From Plasmopara viticola (Eukaryota; Oomycota; Peronosporomycetes; Peronosporales; Peronosporaceae): a DNA stretch of 64,000 nucleotides. The translations under genes were made by a program, and so were the position numbers. The notes beneath the pieces were generated by a model, which saw only the letters and a program-made list of their open reading frames with translations, was not told the DNA's origin and did not search any database. Where the stretch lies: positions 434,001-498,000 of the forward strand of contig MBPM02000056.1 of assembly GCA_001695595.3 (NCBI GenBank), written 5' to 3'. How positions within the stretch are numbered: position 1 is the first letter of the stretch; each line of letters starts with the position of its first letter. Positions 59,201 through 64,000 of the stretch are shown here, in pieces.

Positions 59201-62200
59201 TGAGGCTCATGGACACGAGGAGAAGTCTCAGCGACATCAATTTAGCTTCGTTTTACATAGTATTGTTTGAGCTAATTTTAAGCGTTGGATTTTTGGGTGC
59301 TCCGTGATACGTTTGATGGCGAAGAGGAGGTTGTAATGCTGGACACAAATGGACGAAAGCTGTCTTTTCTTCATGCACCTTGTATTAGCTTTGGCATGCG
59401 GTCAAAAAGCTGTGACCCCACTTTTTTTAACACTCGTCGTCGACAGCCAATAAACATTTCTCTTTTAACCTATGCCCACAACATCATGCTCTTCTACAAG
59501 TCAGAGCGAGTAGGGTCTACCCTTTCACAAGCTCTTGGAGCGAAAATATATCTTGACTTTATAAGCTAGTGCGTTTGACCGGGCCGATGACGTCGTGCGA
59601 CAAAGCACTCGAAGTAATAGTAGCGCTTACCATCTTTATCAATGTTGAAATTGAACGAGGATATCTTGTATCATGAACTTCTTTTGCATTGATGTCAATG
59701 AACAGCGGGTTTGACTAAGGGGCTGATGAATGGTAACGTTGACGAACTTGAATGCTCGTGCTGAGACTTGCGCTGTGTGCCGCAGCTCAATCATTTTTGG
59801 TCTTGTCCAATTCGCGTCATCACGCAAGCCAGTCGCTTCATTCACGTGCCCAGAGAGTTGGAGTCGCACCACATTTTGGCTCTAAGTATGATGGGGGAGG
59901 ATTACTCGAGCAGATAACTTATATCAGCTTTCCTACGATACATAAGCAAGTCAAAGACTTTGTGACAAAGAGACGTAGTCACGTACAATGCAAAGTAGTT
60001 AAAAGCAAAAATATTAAAATGGAGAAGTCCAAAAAAGGAAAATGGAGCGGGAAGAATTTTGAATACCCAGATCTGGTATCATTACATGCTAGACTTGGGC
60101 AAACGGTCTGTGACGCAGTCTTTTAGAAAAACTTCTCCTTTGCTTCATTAGATAATTCAAGGAAAGAGCTTGGCGTAGACACTTAATGTATTCAAATTAA
60201 TACAAAATTATAGTGTTCTACAAAAGTTGCTCGAATACGGGATAGAGTAGCGAGGGTAAGCTACCACCGTGGAATGAACAGAAAGCGAAGGCTATCAAAC
60301 TTCTCATATATATAAAACAATTTCAGCGTATACACGCACACATTGAGCAACACGCCTGCGACAACTCAATTTAGTCACTCGGCCTAGGGTCAATCGCAAG
60401 GGCCCCTTATAACATGTTCAGCTTGATCCTAAGTAGCATTAATCAATCGTGCAAAAAGATTTCGTTAAGCGAGAATCTCGGCTTAAGATGATTGAGTCTG
60501 GGACCTACAGTACACCGTTACCTAACCTACACCGTCAACTACCCAACGCAGTCGGTAAATGGGTCATTTTTCTTGTCCAGTTAGCGAAGACCACAATACA
60601 CTCTTTGCCTGGCTGGTCGGTAGGCAGCTTGAGCACAAAGTTCATACTAATGGACTGGCGACGGTGACATTGCATCGAGAAAGTCTCCCATGCTTAGGCC
60701 GCATATTGCAACATTTTTACGAATATAGATATAACTATAGTAATGTTGGCTTATATTGCATAACTATTTACTTATACAACTAAAGCAACATCACTAGGGC
60801 CTACCAGTCTTCACGACCGAAGCGGTGTACAGTGGGAGGAGAGAGTTACGATTTTTAATATTTTAACAGTTAAGGCTCTTAACGATATTTGTAAAAGCCT
60901 TTATAGTCATCGCTCTCCAGAGTCTCTAGCAGAGCTACGTACATGTCATCGTGCTTACGTATCACAGACAATATTTATAGACAAGGGACCAGTTGTGAAA
61001 TATACTAGCTGAATTTCTGGGCGACACAGTAGTAAATGGGCTCATACTGCACTCCAACGTGAAGCTTTGCTCGCAAGAAAGAAAATCGCCTCATCATTCT
61101 CGGCAAGAAGAAAGACGACTGTTTCACAATTCGTAATAGGTGTAAAAAGCACGAACGACTTAAAGCTGAGCAGGTGAATTTTGAAGTCTGCGGGATCATT
61201 TTCGATCGCATGTGGCTTCTAATAATAAACATGATAGGCTTATTGATAGCCACCAATATCAAACACAAATACTAGATTCCACCCCGCGCCAACTGCTGGT
61301 AAAAGTTCGGAAGCGATGGCAAATCTTGATGCATTACAAATAACTTTCGGTCGTTAAAAATTAGCAAAGCGTAGGCGCTTGAAGTTGGCTTTCGATCTCT
61401 TGGTCATACACCATTCAAAGCTGAACTTCCGTATATATTTCTGTATCCTTTTTGAAAATACTGAACAGTGGCCTAACACCTCAAAATGATTCACATTATA
61501 CCTATGGAAAGAAGTAGGACCAGGCCAATTCAACTTCAAAGTCATATTAAAGTGATATAACCGGCTGTGCCAAACTAGCCATGACCTCTGCGGCATCTAC
61601 AGAAGGCAGGGCTTCCATGAGCACCCCGAAAAAATTTCTTTCTACGCGTAAGATATATGTATCTGCATTCGTACTTTTACGCTCGAGCACTGGTGGCAAG
61701 TTGGCAATTTGCTTCAACACGCCTATCTTCTCGTGCTCTATATGATAATTAACGAGCTTTTATTGAAGCATGTCTGCTCATACGCGCTGTGGGACTTGAA
61801 TAAATGCGTAAGAATACGATGATACATTGCAGGCACATACAAGACTCAACAACAGCGAGTGCTAACCGCATTCACTAGTATGTCATGAAATGTTGAATAT
61901 GCTTGTAGGCGAATTTGAACGAATTTACTCAATTTATATTGTATTTCATCTGTTCTTATGATCGTCGTTGGTAGCCGCAATTAAGTTGTTGTTTATTTTT
62001 AAGATGCTTCTTCTGCCATCTGATTATTTGACACAGAAGATCAGAACAGAGTATAAGACGCAGCCTTTGGAGTTATTTGTAAGTCGGGCTTCGGACGAAA
62101 GAAAGCGTCATTGCTGTTAACGGCTACTTCAATTAAACTACTAAGTGTATTTTGGAACCAAGTCAATTTCATCACGTATACCTTCAAATGATGTTGCGAG

Positions 62201-64000
62201 ACCGTATCTGGTAATCTATTACTACTAGCAATCACAAATTCTCAACATTCTTGATAGCTCCGTACACTACATGCTTTTGTTGCATCTTTCAAAGTCGCAT
62301 CTGTTCATAGAGATGAACACTTAGACTTTTCTTTGCGTCGAATATTTACCACCTCGGCTAAGCTGGCGACTTTCAAGCCATTCCGAGCTCTACTATGACG
62401 CTAAGATAGAGCCATGTGACATAAGCTACAGCCTTATTCGACTACATCGATATCCCCATTATTACGGCATATAGCCGAGCTCTATCGTTGTTTAGGAAAA
62501 TATATTTCCTAAAACCTTTCTTTATAAGACGAAACGTCCTGCCTTTTTTGATGAGCGCCTTCTGTCTCCGTCTTATTTGTTACAATATGCTTATAACTAC
62601 CGATCTTTTAATTGACTTCTAGCGAAATAAACCGCTAATCAGAAAGTGAGCTCAATGGAACATGTGCCCCTCCACGATCATCAACAGGATATACACTGGC
62701 CTCCGGTGGACAATGCCATGCCATACAATCAGCGAAAGCTGTCTTAGACAAGCGTTGCTCAATGAATTCAGTGCTCCACTTCATTGATTAGTAATGCAGT
62801 ACCCAAATATCCAAGCTTCAGCCAGGTTTTATAGTGAGTGACGTCTTCTACGGGCACACTGCTTAGTATCTATCGTGACAGTCAATATGCAGTGATAAGG
62901 CTTCACCCTCACTACCTTGCTCGATTTTTTGTATCGTTTATGCCATGCAGAAAGTGCTTTCTTCTATGAGCACTGCTCAGTGTGTAGAGTACCACCCGGC
63001 GTGTTTTTACCCATCTTAATACCTGCCATTTACATTACGGCATGCACCAAGCGCTGCGTCTAGCGATGAAGTATGGTTTACGTATCACTTACCCGCAGTA
63101 TTAGGGCTAGACGATGCTGTCTTTGCATCAATTCTATCACTGTTGTAGCAAGTCTTTTATCTCACGATCATCGTTTAATTGTTTTGTGCCATCGACGCAC
63201 AAAAATTCGGTCTCGCAAATACTGCCTTGGCTAAACACCTTACATGTCATCACCTGATCAAAACAGTGACTTCTGATTCTTTTGTTTAGTTAATTGTGAC
63301 AGCGTCATATTTATATACTCATAAAAAAAGCCGTTGGCTTCCTTTGACAGTGGAGCGTCGAGCAGTGGCTTTTGACGCACCTCACCTTACGATTGACTTG
63401 ACTTACACTGAGCAGAGGTCGCACGCATCTCTTAAAAAACTGAGATCTTTGGGCTTTATCTCTTTTGACCTTCCAAAATTTGCTCTAGACTTAACAAGAC
63501 TGAGTTCTTCACCAGCATTGCCTAGTGGGCGTTGCTGTCTTCCCACACCTTACCGGAAAACCAATTGGCGTGAGATTTTGGGTTGTTAAAACTAGTTACG
63601 CATGACGCAAGATCATTTAAACAGCAAACGACGGGTATCAACCTTCAAGAGATGCTCATTAACTGTTCCACAACTGTGAACCTCTTCTTTTGTTGTTAGC
63701 ATAGCTGATAAATATGAAAAATTACTCGATGGGAACCGGGTCCGCAAGCCCTATCTTTCCGTGCATCCTTATATTAAGGACAAAATTCATTGTCTTTCAC
63801 GGCCTCCTCAGAAAGGCTCCGGTGTTATAGTCATTTTAATCATTTCGATCTCGCGCAGAAATTTTTTATTTATTTCTTCCTTTCAAAAATCTTTACCCTT
63901 ACCTTTAGCGGCCTCACTCTTTAGACGGCAAATTTGTCTTTGAATCTGGCGTTATCGGCGCATACAACTCCAACATTGTTTCTTACAACTGTTGCACCCC
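56230..64000. other. Gene-poor interval to window end
   Basis: No supported gene in 7.8 kb. The longest frames are 57312-57911 minus (199 codons, no ATG at its start), 59752-60126 plus (124 codons from an ATG, Ser/Lys-rich, hydrophobic first 20 residues, unrecognised) and 63296-63589 plus (97 codons, GTG start). Two short frames with a shared GFFFWIAAAF / EIFFGIAAAF motif occur in opposite orientation near 58235-58270 and 58955-58990. They may be an inverted, decayed repeat. Confidence 0.5.
59752..60126 (+). CDS. Hypothetical small protein, doubtful
   Basis: 124 codons from ATG to stop with no recognised domain. The N-terminus (MLVLRLALCAAAQSFLVL) could pass for a signal peptide. The remainder is basic with a Lys-rich middle (KMEKSKKGKWSGKN). 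There is no RXLR or other known effector motif. It may be a chance frame. Confidence 0.2.
   Translation: MLVLRLALCAAAQSFLVLSNSRHHASQSLHSRAQRVGVAPHFGSKYDGGGLLEQITYISFPTIHKQVKDFVTKRRSHVQCKVVKSKNIKMEKSKKGKWSGKNFEYPDLVSLHARLGQTVCDAVF

Noticed and set aside
1..64000. CRISPR array, prokaryotic operons or Shine-Dalgarno sites
   Set aside because: No spaced direct repeats of the right size, and the genes are clearly eukaryotic.

Overview
The window looks like nuclear DNA of a plant-pathogenic oomycete of the Peronosporales (Phytophthora or downy-mildew type). Two genes encode secreted proteins with the RXLR-dEER leader and WY-type helical repeats that define this lineage's host-translocated effectors. 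Two others belong to the START plus FYVE-like zinc-finger family typical of oomycetes. Introns are rare and very short (65 and 67 bp). AT-rich gene-poor DNA surrounds a few compact gene islands. The species cannot be named from this sequence alone.

Layout. 1-2.0 kb: 3' part of MCM5 (replicative helicase), cut by the window edge. 2.0-9.7 kb: no convincing gene. 9.7-10.9 kb: START/FYVE-like gene. 12.8-15.2 kb: a head-to-head pair, a GDSL/SGNH esterase (IAH1-like, minus strand) and an MFS transporter (plus strand), each with one short intron. 15.4-15.9 kb: a CENP-B/Tigger-type transposase N-terminal fragment. 16-49 kb: a long gene-poor stretch dominated by two diverged copies of one segment (about 18.5-28.0 and 32.5-40.0 kb). 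Each copy ends in an intact RXLR effector gene while the rest has decayed. Between the copies lies a broken relative of the RNA-ligase-like gene, interrupted by one arm of a young inverted repeat. 41-43.3 kb holds a possible MULE-transposase relic and 46.2 kb a tRNA-like (SINE-like) block. 49.9-56.1 kb: second gene island, with a LisH/CTLH WD40 protein, a convergent RNA-ligase-like nucleotidyltransferase gene, a fragment resembling mitochondrial small-subunit rRNA (NUMT), a 31-bp minisatellite and a second START/FYVE-like gene. 56.2-64 kb: no convincing gene.

Functional picture. The housekeeping genes (MCM5, WD40, transporter, esterase) sit in small islands. The effectors sit in repeat-rich, decaying DNA, which fits the 'two-speed' genome organisation described for these pathogens. 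The observations most worth checking are: (1) the duplicated segment in which only the effector gene stayed open; (2) the RNA-ligase-like gene and its broken paralogue; (3) the roughly 96% identical inverted repeat in that broken copy; (4) the mitochondrial rRNA fossil with an internal deletion.
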